Counted from the first letter of the stretch, positions 23,846 to 35,795 are shown. The stretch: DNA of 64,000 nt from Stropharia rugosoannulata (GCA_028532985.1 JANCIK010000012.1:620001-684000); one strand, 5' to 3'. A program made the numbers and translations. The notes: a model not told the origin generated them from the sequence alone.

Positions 23846-26438
23846 TTAACCGGCCCACCCAGTGAGAGAGGAACCGTTATACGCTGGCTGGTGTGCGGGA
23901 GCATTGTATGAATGTGCAGGATACGCGTTCCCGACATATCCATTTGCGTATGGTATCGCGCGAGCATGCGCCTGTGGATGTGAGTGTCCATATGGCTGGG
24001 CATGCCCATTCATGTGCGTGTACGGCCCATTCTGCATCGGCGCGATACCATTTTGTGCCATCATTCCCTGTTTGTACATCGACGAGCTTGTCGGGGCAGA
24101 AGCGTAGTTCCCCGTACGCACCCGCGACGCGTACAGCTCGCCAGCCTGCGCAGAGGACTGCAGTGGAAAGGGCATGCTGCTACCGCGCGGGAGGAGATTT
24201 GAGCTGAGTCCCGGGTAGTTCGGGTACGCGGGGACTACTTCTTCGTTAAACAGCGCCGCAGTCGCGGCGACGAAGTCCTCACTGAACGTGAACCTCTCCT
24301 CGTCGTCTGGCTGCTCAGGTTGGGCGGCCCGTTTGGGTGGCCCGGACCGTGAACCCGAGTCGCGCTGTGTTGCTGGTGAAGGAACTGGAGGCACAGAGAC
24401 GGGGATCGGCTGGGCCACGGCCACGGGAGCTGGGACACCGTTCGGAGGCGGAATTTGTGGTGGCGGCATCATGGAAGAGGTAGCATCTACGCCATACGTG
24501 TCGTATGGAGATGTCCCCAGGGCGGGTGGCGCTGACACGGGCGGGCATTGGTCAACCACCATGTCATTTTTAAGACTATATTCCCCATTGTTGCTAAAGT
24601 AGTGTGGCGGTGGAGGCTGTTGGGGAGGGGAGTAGTAAGCCGTGCTTACGGTGCCGTATACATCTGTATATTTTACCTGCTGTGGCTGTTGCTGTGGCTG
24701 CGGCTGCCAGGTCGGCTCTGACATTGCGCCCTGATATCCAGCCATCATCGCAGGGGGAGGCATTCCGTGCATGGGCGTCGAAGTCCCGGAAGCGATAGGC
24801 TTGGGAATGCCATACATGTCATCCATTGTGGCCACGGGAGTTACCGGTGAAGAAATATCCGAGGATACGGACGAGATGTATGAGCTTCTCGGCGACGTGT
24901 CTTGGAATGTCGAAGGGGACGCAGGAGGCCAGGTTAGATTATCAGGCTCAGGAGTCGAGAGCCTGGAACCCCGTCGCGGCCACCCGTGCGGACGGCGCGA
25001 ATGTAGCTCTGTGGGACTTCCCTGCCCGACACGAGCCATACGATCGGCCCTTGATTGTGAGATCGCCCTCCCGCCTGCAGTAGGAGAAGGCGCCTGATCT
25101 ACCACGGGTAAAGGCATTGTTAGCGGCGTCGGGGCAGCCCGAAATTTATTATGGACGCGCTCCTCGCGGAAAAACGGCGCTCTGGTGGGCTTGGCACCGT
25201 ATACTTTCTTTTTCGTCAGACCGTGTACCTGCTGCAGCTGCGTTACGAGACTGGGCGCCGGCTCGCTGTCATTGGCGCTCTGAGTATTGGCAGGTTCGAA
25301 GGTGTCTGAGTAAAAGGATTCTGCAGGGTTGGAACTACGTCGCGTAAGCGGCATACGCTGCATAGGCTAGTTTAGGTGAGACAGGATTTTAAGAATACGA
25401 AGAAGCGAGATGATGTCGTAACGTACGTAGAGGCTGGCAGATACTATTCGACCCGAGGAGAAGAAACGGAAATATTAGCATGTCAAAAAATAGCTAGAGA
25501 TTGAGTAATCACCTGCATCGGTAAATTGTTGCTGGCTCGGTGTAACAGAGATACGAACCACCGTCCTGGTTGGATCAGCCGGAGGATAAAGTTGACCTTC
25601 GACGTTTGTCTGTAATCGAAGCTAATGGGATTCAGTGTTGGCCCCAACCTAAAGGCCTAACTGCCCGCAAACAGAAAGGACTTTGAGTGCTAGCGAACTC
25701 ACTGTCTCTTCGAACAACATTGTTAGCGAGCCCGTATCATGTTGAGGACTCACGACTATGTGACAGTGTATGTGCTTCTGATGACGGGCGAATTGCCTGA
25801 TTAAAACCGCTGCGCTGCGACGATGACTAAGGACAAACTCACGTCTGCCATCTTTTTAGCAAGAAATATCCAGGGCGAGTAGTCATTTCCTGTCGTGGGC
25901 GTCTCTGCTGTATCGTCAGATGGGACTGTAGCTGCAACGATCACCAGGTGCAGAGCAGCAGGCTGCCCTTGGAACTGGCACGAGTCAAGGATCTAAAGAG
26001 GACTCTGTCAGGAATAAAATGGGGTCCAGGGATGAATACGGACATCGATGCAGCTATTGATACGTCCGATTGATATTTTATTTTCGGGATTCGTACTGAA
26101 CATGATATCGTCGAAAAGCCCATCGTGCTGGTCGCTATACTGTCGGGGAAGAGAGGGGTTTGGACCATGATCTTGACAAGGGTAACTCTCAAGTACCGAC
26201 ACTGTGATCTGCTGCTGTGTAAGATGCAGACCTGGCTGTCGCTCGCTGCACGCACCGGGGTTCCTGCTTCTATGTGGGCACGGGTGAGGTTGTCGACCAG
26301 ACTGAGCAGGTACTGATCTCGGAGATCCTTCCAGGCGACTTGCATAGCAAGCGAGTTTTCGATGAGAAAGAGGATTGATACTGGAGGGCGGAGGGGTATT
26401 GGGCCGTACAGCGAGCTCTGGAAGGGCGCCATTGCCAT
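23846..26438 (-). CDS. MED25: MED25-type VWA-domain protein with long disordered tail
   Basis: Seven exons on the minus strand (26256-26438, about 26044-26214, 25843-25992, 25703-25777, 25513-25609, 25427-25443, 23846-25366) give about 737 aa. The first 193 residues look like the von Willebrand A-like domain of Mediator subunit 25: strand VSILFLIENSLAM at 20-32, a helix SLVDNLTRAHIEAG, then AALHLVIVAATVPSD and HIHCHIVVSPQHDTGSLTMLFEET. Residues 231-737 are disordered and rich in Pro, Gln, Ser and Tyr, including a Gln/Pro run and a His/Tyr/Asn-rich end. MED25 normally joins activators to Mediator. The VWA assignment rests on pattern memory; the tail shows no domain. Intron 1 ends in CAGCAGCAG, so the exact acceptor is ambiguous by 3 or 6 nt. 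Confidence 0.72.
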
Positions 26439-29400
26439 GGTGAGTTGAAGCAAGGCGACTGTGGTGGTCTGCGCCTGTGGATCCGTATGGGACTCGGTCG
26501 GACTTTATATTACATTATTATCATATTATCAAAAGATGATTAGTTATTAATCGGGACACTATTCTGCCTATTCGTGTCTTACCGTAACTCTACGCGCTGC
26601 TCGCTGTCGGTCTATGGAAGAGGGAGAAGTAGCAACTCAAGAAAGAAAATCTGTCCCAGCTCTCAACTGGCACGTGGTCCCCGCGCGCCCCTAATGATTT
26701 AGACCTGTGAGATCCGAGTTTTATAAACCTCCTCCACACAGGGCCACGCGGTTTGGCTGCCTATTTTCACCCTCAGAGGTATTCACGACATGTCATCTGT
26801 GAGATGACGCTCTTGGTCAACTACTATGTTTTATTTCTCAGAAGGCCTGGGCTATTTGTTTCTCTTTTGCTATTTTTGCGGCGCGAGACAATAGCGTTCA
26901 AACCCGATGGCTTCAGTGACATCTTAACAAGTCAACTCGCGTTTATTATCAGTCCATTGTTCACACCAGAAGGAGACCCGACTGGACATTCGGCGCAGAA
27001 GGGATTGAATTATTGGTACTCGGTGTGAACAGGATCATCTGATATAACCGCTACTGGTAAAGGTTTCATGGCGAGACAGACTGTTGGGCTTACATCACGA
27101 ACGTACGTTATGGGCCAGCGAGGAGACGACTTTACACTTGCAGTCTAGCGAGCGATAAATGCGCCGCAGCGAGGCATGTATAAGCTGACTTTTTGTGCAC
27201 AATGTGTGCAATTGATTATCTGAAAATGATCCATGAAATTCCTAGCTCGGTGAATCAGTGACACGTTCCCACCTGGCACAAGTTACTATTATTGTTTCCT
27301 ACACAATTTGTGCACAACGCCTGCGAGAGTCCCGCGAGGCTGTTTCCGGAAATGGCAACAGGACCCCTGAAAGCTCATTGACTCAGTGAGGAGGAATTTG
27401 GATAAATTGGACGACTGTTTTCAGGCAACAACAATATTGACCGTTCAACAACTGGCGCGGCGCTGTCTTCAGTCCATCATCTGAAGGGACAATGAGCACA
27501 CTGGACATTGGCAACTACGAGAGCAGGACTAACGCATATATGCACCTACCGTTTGACTTCTAGGGCGACTTGGTAATAAGGAACTACATCCACTGTAACT
27601 ATAAGAATATCAGAATTTAATAGCTTATATATGCGCAAAATCCATACTTTAACTTGCTGGTTAGGCGTCATTCTTAGACAAACTGATACCTATGGTTGGC
27701 AAGTATGATAATACATGACCATTGCAGTTCCGACGATTATATGGCTGATATTTAGCCATTCGAGAACAGAGCAAGTGAGAGGGTAGCGAACGCTGGCCAT
27801 CGACAAAAGCCTGCCGTCATTTAGTTTGTTAGCGAGGTTTCCCTGAGCTTGCCGCATGACTGAATAAGTCTAAAAGGATAAAAGTGGAGCGCTCACCAGC
27901 ATGGACGTGCTTGTAGTATCCCACCGCCCAGGTTGCATTTGCATTTCAACCCCTCGCACTTCTAAGCAGAGGTTGTTTGTCGGACTTATTTCCGGGTGCA
28001 TATAAGGAGAATATCTGGGAGAATTTACTGAAGGGATTGAGGAAGAGAGTAATCTGATAGAAGACTTTGCTGCCATTCTGATTTAGTCTGGTCTTTGTCA
28101 AGGCCGACGACACCGTGAACGATACACAGCACCGTTGTATGCAGGCGCCCACTGTCAGAAAGATAGCCAGTGTGGGCAATATAATGTCCCAGCCAACTTT
28201 CCAATCTAGCATTCCCATCTCAAATAAAGAGCGAGCTTCATGCAGCAGAGGGGAAGACATTTCGAGGGCGGTACATGTTTCTGGAAGAACTAAGGAACGT
28301 AGAAGCAAGAACAAAGCGGGAAAGTGCGGATATGCGACGCGTCATTTAGGCACGTGCACGCGTTTCTGAGTATGAAATTCCCAAGAAGTTCCACAAAATC
28401 CCGGAACTCACGCCCATGCCAGCACACTCGTGTTACGCTCGCGCACGGTGGGTCACTGCACGCTAAAACGTGTACCAGCTAGAGTTGACCCCTTGCCATT
28501 TCTCTAGCTTATGTAGACATCAGATATCTCAAGACTCAGAGGTACTAATTAGCCATTTTTTGGTCTACAGTTTGGAATTTGTAACCAATTGCCAGTTGGT
28601 AGCCAAAAATGTAGCTTTTCCGAGGCTCTTCCCAGTTAGGTGTTGGAAAGGGTTTTCAGGGGTCCTGCAGAATTACACAGGACCGAATCAACTGCCCGCT
28701 CCCGATAGGTCCGTTGCAGAGTTTATATAATGGTAGACTTGTAGCGTGTCCATAGGCGATGCTGACAGGACACTTGGGCGCTGGCAACGTACCTCACGGT
28801 GGGTCTTCCATACCGCTCATGCCCCCGCTTCCGTTCCTTATCAACCACCTTGGCGTGGTTTGGCAGACAGCAGCTATTTATGCAGGCTGTCGAAACGATA
28901 GGTTAGGATAGGGCAGGATGCGATAGGATAGATGATCGCGCTGAGCGCTGCGCTGCCATTGGGTCATCAAGGCTTCCCTAAGATGTTCCCTCATACATAA
29001 CGCTTAGATTTAATTTTCCACTCCACACCGAGTCCACCAGTGATCTACAGCCAATGAATGCCCAGGAATTCCCCGGGGGCGTGCAGCGTCATGTATGAGC
29101 GTTGCAGGCCAGAAGCCACAGAACATCAGAAGGTACTATCTTTCAGGTCGTCGCTAGACCACTGGACCATCGCCGGAAGAGACACATACGCCGATCCTAG
29201 AATATCCTCAGGGCATGCCTATGCATCAAGTGACCTCATGCCCAGCGCCGCATAGGAATAGCTTTCGTCGTGATCTATCCTTCCGCCCTGAGGACCGAGG
29301 ATCATCCATGGATAATTCAATTATATGCAAAATCTATTATCGCGTTAGGAAATTATGAAGCCATACTGCATTCAATAAGTGCGTCCAGATAAATGATTCC

Positions 29401-30966
29401 TGGTATTCATTTTGCTTTCATATTCAGATGTACTATCGCGCGCATGTAGTGACTACCCAGCGTTACCGCGAGCTTCGGACACAGTCCAATCACAAGCGAG
29501 AAACTCTGCATTAATAAAGGCGCAGCTACTAGCTACCCGTGCGCCTGTCGGTTCGGCGATACGGGGTCAAGCTCAGACGAGCAAAGCGGCACCGTCGCGT
29601 CCCAAGGGAGGCACCGCTTCTGTCGTTCGTGAGAGTGCATCCCGTCTCAAAGCCTTAATTGGCTGCTACGCTTCTCCGCGTGACTATCATCGTGTCGCAC
29701 AAAACGTCGGGACCGCGTTTATGAGGGCAATACTATCCCATGTATGTCAGTCCACGTCAGCTCGACAAGACATGTGGTCTGTCTTGCCCCTCTTTACAAG
29801 CCACAAGGAGATAAGAACTATGTCTCAATGAACCTTACGTATGGCGTATCGTCGGCCGTATGCAGCGGTACATTTTAGGACGTTCAGAAAGTGTAAATCA
29901 TTCACTCGACTGATATAGGATGTCATTTACATGCGTTATTAGGTTGGACGATGAGAAGTTGTTTTGAAATCAGTTACTAGGCTTCGGGGGATAATGAAAA
30001 ATTGATAGTATCGCCGGTGATTTTGAATTCAAAGGGCTCCATCATGCATGGGCTTAGTGTGAAAATGAGAGAGGACACGGGCGCTTATCAGTCAAGCTAG
30101 TATCCTTCCTTTATCGAAGCTCCATCCGAGTCACTAACAGACGCTCACTTTATACATAGGGCTGACTTTCTAACCGAGCAGGAACAGCATTCCTTGAAGT
30201 TCTACTATCCGTGACTATAGTATGGACAACAGGATCTTCTTTTGATATTTACCATTTAACTTTGACAACTCCTTTTCAAGCATGGCATCAATGTGATACT
30301 TCTCAGCGTAACAGATCAGTCGTGTTTTCAGGCTTCATGTTTCATTGTTCTCATATCAAGCAGATTAGAGAGTAACAAGCGGATAAACAAAGTATAGAAG
30401 TAAGTGTTTATAATAATGGCAAATGCTGACCCGCTCAAACACGTTACGCTCAAGGTACATCGGTTTCTGGCAGCCTGATTTCTGGTAGCCTAAAGGTGTT
30501 ACTGGTAAACTTCCCAGTAGACTCAACAACTATATGACTAATGACTCGAAAGATATACATTTGTTTGATGATTCGAACAGACAGACGTTGGACTTCAAGC
30601 CTCAAGCTTCAAGGCGTGTTTCCTTACTTAAGGCTCATCGTTGCACTCCCTTAAACCTTTCCCAAATCTCCCGCGACTGCAAAAAAGTCACCTCTCCAAC
30701 TTTCCAGAATCCGGAGAATAGGTAATGCTTGGTAGAATTACACTGCCATTATATTATACAACTAAGCAAGATACATATAGAGTAGTACTTTGCGAGAAGA
30801 AGCGTCGTAGTCGTGGCACATTCACGTCAAGTCGCACATGCAACGAGCGAGTCATTAGAATTACAGCCACTAATTCCGGGGCTGAGGTCGAGGAAAGGAG
30901 GGGCGCAGATTGGGATGAGGGTATCGTGTATCTTGAATCTGAGGCAAACAAGCTAGACTATCTTGT
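26439..30966. other. 4.5-kb gene-poor region
   Basis: No convincing spliced gene. It contains the MED25-like promoter, a weak minus-strand frame at 27946-28314 listed separately, a GATAGG-like degenerate short repeat at about 28,895-28,935, and a patch at 29,430-29,790 that is more GC-rich than its surroundings and open in one frame without a good start. These may be remnants of lost genes. Confidence 0.4.
27946..28314 (-). CDS. doubtful small membrane-protein ORF
   Basis: A 122-codon minus-strand frame from an ATG at 28314. Residues of about 40-62 (VGWDIILPTLAIFLTVGACIQR) would form one transmembrane helix after an amphipathic stretch (LLHEARSLFEMGMLDWKVG). The product after the helix looks non-specific and may be read-through of an intron. 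No family is recognised. It could be one exon of a larger lost or real gene. Confidence 0.22.
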   Translation of the reverse strand: MFLLLRSLVLPETCTALEMSSPLLHEARSLFEMGMLDWKVGWDIILPTLAIFLTVGACIQRCCVSFTVSSALTKTRLNQNGSKVFYQITLFLNPFSKFSQIFSLYAPGNKSDKQPLLRSARG

Positions 30967-31309
30967 CTAGTACGTCGCTCCGACGCCTCGTCTGCGGCTC
31001 CTTCCTGTGCGCCTTGAGCTTCTCCTTGAGCCGAAGCAGCGACAGCAGAGGATGTCGGCAATGACGTTGAATATGGTGACAATGACCTGAAAGTAAAAAG
31101 AGAAAATTTAGCTGTCTGACTTTGATTCATGTAGAAAGACGCGGGCTTACAGTCGTGATGGCGCTGACGATGGCCATAAATACGGATGCGATGGCGGAGA
31201 TGATACTGTTGATACCAGCGCCGATTGCAGAGAAGATTGAACCCTGATGTCATGCTGCTGTTAGTAAAATAAATAGTAACGGAGAAGATCATCAAGGAAG
31301 ACGTACCAT
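30967..31309 (-). CDS. small hydrophobic fungal protein (GSIFSAIG family), function unknown
   Basis: Three exons on the minus strand: 31307-31309 (the ATG alone), 31151-31243 and 30967-31086, giving 71 aa. The protein starts MGSIFSAIGAGINSIIS, then runs as a long hydrophobic Ile/Val/Ala-rich stretch (about residues 8-47). It ends with CCRCFGSRR followed by a strongly basic Arg/Ser tail. I recognise this layout (start-codon exon, two hydrophobic segments, Cys cluster, basic tail) from many uncharacterised mushroom proteins, but no function is known to me. It probably sits in a membrane, with the basic tail on the cytosolic side. The frame is unbroken only if the splice after ATG is used; the unspliced frame stops early. 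Confidence 0.85.
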
Positions 31310-32801
31310 GATGTTATTATTTGCAGTGTGTTTGTGTGTTGAATTTGTTTGGTATTTGAGTGGATGAATTGATATGATCTGACAAGGCGCAGGAAAGCGC
31401 GTTTATATACTGCCGTATCCTCTTAATGACGTCTGTGCAAGTGGAGAAGTACGAAGGTGGTCCCTCTCGGCGCAATAAGATTAGCCAACGTACATTTTAC
31501 CGTCACTACCGTCATTGCAGTGGTGCGTCCAGATATAGTCGGGTATTATGACGTCACCTTTAGCACTTTCGTCCTGCTGCCTTCCCATGTTGATTCGATA
31601 CTCTTCTCTCATATTCCAGACTTTCCTGGCATGAGTAAGTTCAGTTAATATAGAGGAACGAGGTACAATATACACTACAATTTGTTGACAATGTGCGTTC
31701 CATCTGGTTGCATGTCAATGGAGGCCAGCAGGTGCTATTCCCATATACCTGTTTGCTACTGGCATCATTGCATATCGGTGTCATCCTTGGTATAACGGTA
31801 GGATTATCTTGACTACACGAGACCTTCATGCATGTAAAGCTGTCTAATCAAGATTGGAGTAGTCTCTAAGTTGTCAAAAATCTATTCCGCACCGCAGTAG
31901 ACCGTGCCACTTGCCATTGCGCGGGAAAGCGGCATGCGACGGCATTGTACATGTGTGGGAAACGGACTTCAAAATAAATTCACGAAAGTACTACTACAAG
32001 CACGACCTGGTCGTGTTCTCTTCCCAGTACTCATATAGTATGGTTTCAAAAGTCTACCTTACCAAATGTCGGTAATCTAAGCCTTATTGAGCGTATTTCG
32101 TTTATCCTGTGCCACTGCGTCGAGGGAGGCTGCATGTGATGATCTTGTTTCAATTGCTTCTCACAATTCATTCATGCATACTGACCTCAGAGATACAAGC
32201 TCTAGTACAGATTAATTGACAAAGACATCTGTCTCAAAATACAGAATACTTGTCTTGATGATGAGTTCTATGCTCGAGAAATACAAATCTGGTTGGGCAG
32301 GTGATTGTCGGACCTGACTTCACTGAGTCTTTGTATCATGTGCCAGTAAATTACTGCGATGGTAACCAAAGTAAAAGCAGCTGGTGCTGGATGAATGTGT
32401 CTCCCAGGCATTGTACAATTCTCTTTTTAGAGCATTTCATAGCAATTTTTGTCGTCTTTGATATTTCCACCAAGCCTTGCGACCCTTTCACGCTATTTGT
32501 AATTGCTAAAACTGAAAGCACTCAATAGTAATACTCATTCTTTTGAGCTACGGGTAGTTGTCGTACTACTTTTACATTTTAATCTACATAACATTCAGGT
32601 ATACGAAGAATGGAAGCTTCAAGGAACGGACGAAGCAAATTAATTTGTGCTTCAAAAACTCTTCTATATGTATGCTTATCAGTTACGCGACCTTTGATTT
32701 GTTATTTCCTATGCTCAATATATTGGTATAAAGGAGGGTGTAGGAGGGTATAGGCAACGTAGTTTCTCTGACAAGAGTACACAACTGTGCATGGGCAAAT
32801 T
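31310..32801. other. intergenic, no gene seen
   Basis: Holds the promoter of the small hydrophobic gene and the 3' region of hydrophobin 1. AT-rich, with only unsupported short frames. Confidence 0.45.
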
Positions 32802-33316
32802 CTAAGCATTGACATTAGCCGGTGTGCAACCGATGGCAACCACACCATTCTGTAAATTATAACAGTCAGATCAGACACATTCATGAGCTCTCTGGTAAAC
32901 TCACGAAGCCATTGTTTTCGCAGCACACTGGCTGTGTCGAGCAGGAACCGCTGTGAAGGCCTACTACAGTGAGCGGCGAGCAAGTAATTCCCCTGAGAGA
33001 ATGATTGAACAGTGATCAGTGACGATAGTCTACTTGTTAGCACAGTAAAGCTGATGTATCAACGTACACATTCACGTTGAGGTTATGGGAGGATATGGCG
33101 ATACCTAGGTCATGCAGGTATGTAGACGCTTCTTTGGACTTTGCCTAGGTAGAACCGACGCAAATAGTCAGTAAGGCACCGCAAGCGACGAAGGGTTAAT
33201 AAAATTAAACTTACCAACTGAACTGACTTGCAACACTGTAGGCTGCCGGTGGCACATCCATTCGCTGGCGGCCCTCCCAATCTGGCTACACCAGGGGTTG
33301 GTTGGGAGTAATACTG

Positions 33317-33350
<34 letters not shown>

Positions 33351-33680
33351 CACAAATTAACGTGTGCATAAGCCAGTACGGGTATAATTATGGCGTACTG
33401 GTGTAACTACAACTGTCGTCGTGACTGGCACAGGAATGTCTGTTGGGACGTCCGAGGTGACGGAGGAGGTTATTGTTTCGGTATACGTTGAAATAACAGT
33501 ATCAGTCAAGGTTCCCAATGCAGTGATAGTTAGGGTGTTAGAGCTATATGGTAAATATTAGAACTCAACAAGTAGAACGCCTAATACATGCATATAATGT
33601 ACTCACGGGTCGTCCTCGGCGGATACGAGAAAAGGCGCAACCAGCAGAAATGCGACAGAGAGTACTGTACGTGCGAGCAT
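32802..33680 (-). CDS. class I hydrophobin (copy 1)
   Basis: Six exons (33607-33680, 33399-33543, 33215-33313, 33068-33144, 32905-32992, 32802-32849) encode 176 aa. A signal peptide (MLARTVLSVAFLLVAPFLVSA) is followed by an unusual Thr/Ser/Val-rich extension of about 65 residues containing PTDIPVPVTTTVVV. The hydrophobin domain comes next. The eight cysteines fit class I: C93-x6-C100-C101-x34-C136-x12-C149-x5-C155-C156-x12-C169. Hydrophobins are secreted and self-assemble at air-water interfaces, coating hyphae and fruiting bodies. The extension is a candidate O-glycosylated or spacer region (inference). It is paired with the next gene, same strand, 1.3 kb upstream. Confidence 0.95.
33325..33350. 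repeat. (GA)13 microsatellite inside hydrophobin-1 intron 2
   Basis: A perfect 26-bp GA run. On the coding strand it reads (TC)n and lies a few bases before the acceptor, CTATCTATCTCAG, so it forms the polypyrimidine tract of the intron at 33314-33398. No comparable run exists in the equivalent intron of hydrophobin 2. Confidence 0.95.
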
Positions 33681-33751
33681 TGTCTCTGTAGAGTGTTAGG
33701 TCAATACAACGGAGGCAGTGAGGTGATGCTTTACATAGAGTTCCATGCGTC

Positions 33752-33757
33752 TTTATA
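33752..33757 (-). promoter_or_regulatory. TATA box of hydrophobin 1
   Basis: TATAAA on the minus strand, about 72 bp upstream of the ATG at 33680. Hydrophobin 2 has the same element at the same distance. Confidence 0.7.
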
Positions 33758-34049
33758 CCCATCTTAGCAACTTCGCGTGTAATTTTATTCCTTTAGAACA
33801 GCTCGGAATCTGCTAAAACGATGCTTTAATTACTCGGGATTCTGTTCGACTCACTGACAGGCGGCTAGTCTTGTTGTATTTCCTGTATTTCCTGTCACTC
33901 AGGACATTACATCGGTACATACAGTGAAATCACATGATACTAAGAGCCAGCAGAGTTATGGCCACTGAACAAAGTGCGAAATTGGTAATAAATACTAGCC
34001 AGAGTCTGAATGCGGGTCTAGCTGTACTTCATGATATTGCCATTGGGGG

Positions 34050-34100
34050 CGGATAAGGAGTTCCGCGCAAGCTAGTAGATGAGGAGTTTCTAATCGGTTG
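34050..34100 (-). promoter_or_regulatory. conserved upstream block of hydrophobin 1
   Basis: Contains AAGGAGTTCCGCGCAAGCTA and GAGTTTCTAATCGG, about 370-420 bp upstream of the start. Nearly the same string lies 350-410 bp upstream of hydrophobin 2 (36141-36200), while the sequence between block and gene is largely diverged. Either a common activating element or a footprint of the gene duplication. Confidence 0.6.
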
Positions 34101-34939
34101 GATGCTGGGAGAACACTCATTTACACGGAGAGCTGGAATCCAGAATATTTGCGGACAGTGTGAGAATCTTCGGTTATAGTCTTAATAGGCTCCGCATGGG
34201 CGCTTCTATTGACGAGTTTACGTTAGAAGTGAAGTTGTATCTAAACGCATCATACCCGGGGGGTCAGCGTCGCATATGGTTTGCCATAAACGAACAAGAA
34301 AGATGGCACCAAGCCATGATGCCTTTTCAGGCTGCAAATAAATTATTCTTTCCGGCAGTACGCCGCCTATCTTGCGAAGATGGTCTGTGGTTCCATAATG
34401 TGCGGAGGAAACATCGCGGATAGAAGTTGCTTTCGCCCTAACCCTAGCTGTTTGGACGACAACTTCGACAAGAATGTTCTCAAGTAAACATGTCTATTAA
34501 TCACAGCTCTGGGCAGCCTCGTCGAAGCATTAAAGACGGTGTGTAATAAATTTGTTGGGAAGAAAAACAGGAAGTTATCAGTCAATGGCCAAAGGGGCCT
34601 TAAGAATTCAGGAGCTTCATTTATTTAGTTGTCTCAAGCAACGACCCTGCTGAGCTGCTTTAGAATCTACAGCAAGGCTGCCACATCCGAATGTATTTCA
34701 AGTTCACTTTCTCACTGCAGACACTAAACAAATTTTATGATATAGATAAATATTAATTCTCATTTTTAAATTGTCTTTCAATTACATCAGGCACGGGATG
34801 AAAAGAGAGGATGGAACGACGCCGTACTTCAGCGGCTCCTAAATAATTATCTATGTATGCTCAGCATGTGAAGTGTAAGGAGAGACTATGAACACCATGT
34901 CGGTTATTGTTCTTAACAGTGCCCATCATTTATGGGCGC

Positions 34940-35795
34940 TTAAGCCTGTGCGTTAGCGGGCGTACATCCGATGGCTACCACTCCATTCTACAAAGTGTTA
35001 CCAATAAGTCAAATGACAGTTTTGATCGTGATAGAGACTCACGAAGCCATTATTTTGACAACACACTGGCTGTGTCGAACAGGTTGAATCTTTATGAAGA
35101 CCCAAAACAGAGAGAGGCGAGCAGTTAATTCCACTGACGAGATTCAGTGCAAATTATCAGCGGGGTGAACATAGTTAAATATAGTCGGGGAGATAAGAAC
35201 ATACATTTTGACATTGAGGTCATTTCCGGAGATGGCAATTCCGAGCTTGTGGAGGTATTTTGAAGCCTCTACGGACCTAGCCTGTTATCGGTCACAGAAA
35301 GAGCTTGAAATTAGCATTGCATATAGCGGAAATGCGAAAGTGACGCACCAACTGAAGTGATTGGCAGCATTGAGGCGGGCCAGTATTGCATCTGCTGGCA
35401 GGAGGCGCTGCAACCGGGGGGGCAGGTGGAGGCTGATTACGGTCAAGGAGAGAGTTTGTCATGGGTAAGTAGATCAAACGCTAGTTAAGCAGGCAGCGTA
35501 CTGGAGGAGCAATTATGGTGGTTGTGACTGGTACAGGAACGTTAGTTGGGATGGTTTGGGTGACAACAGCCGTGACTACAGCTGTTGCAGTCGCAGTAAT
35601 AGTAGACGTCGCAGTCGCAACGATCAGTGTAGAGGTAGTGGTTTCGTCGCTATTATTTCCCCAATTACACCAAATGAGAGTAATCAGTTATGCAGTAAAC
35701 TAAGAACAAGTAACCTACATTGGTCCATCCTCGGCAGCAGCAAGGAAAGAGGCAGCCAGCAAGAAGGCGACTGAAAACAGGCGTTGGGCGACCAT
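34940..35795 (-). CDS. class I hydrophobin (copy 2)
   Basis: Six exons with the same phases as copy 1 (35719-35795, 35502-35649, 35349-35432, 35205-35281, 35043-35133, 34940-34987) encode 174 aa. Signal peptide MVAQRLFSVAFLLAASFLAAA, then a Thr/Ala/Val-rich extension ending in TNVPVPVTTTIIAPP and a Pro/Ala run (PPPAPPVAAPPA). Cysteines: C90-x6-C97-C98-x34-C133-x13-C147-x5-C153-C154-x12-C167, a class I pattern. The domain is very similar to copy 1 (STQPVCC.NNGFNGVVAIGC shared), so the pair arose by tandem duplication. The extension differs much more than the domain. Expected location is the cell wall or surface. Confidence 0.95.

Noticed and set aside
26753..27028. 91-codon plus-strand hydrophobic frame
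   Set aside because: No true ATG-based start at the frame beginning and no family resemblance; likely chance in AT-rich DNA.
28895..28935. GATAGG-type short repeats considered as telomere-like or CRISPR-like
   Set aside because: Irregular, very short and without spacers; simple low-complexity DNA.
34160..34423. 87-codon plus-strand frame between the two hydrophobins
   Set aside because: Begins in hydrophobin 1 upstream DNA and shows no family, signal peptide or splice support.
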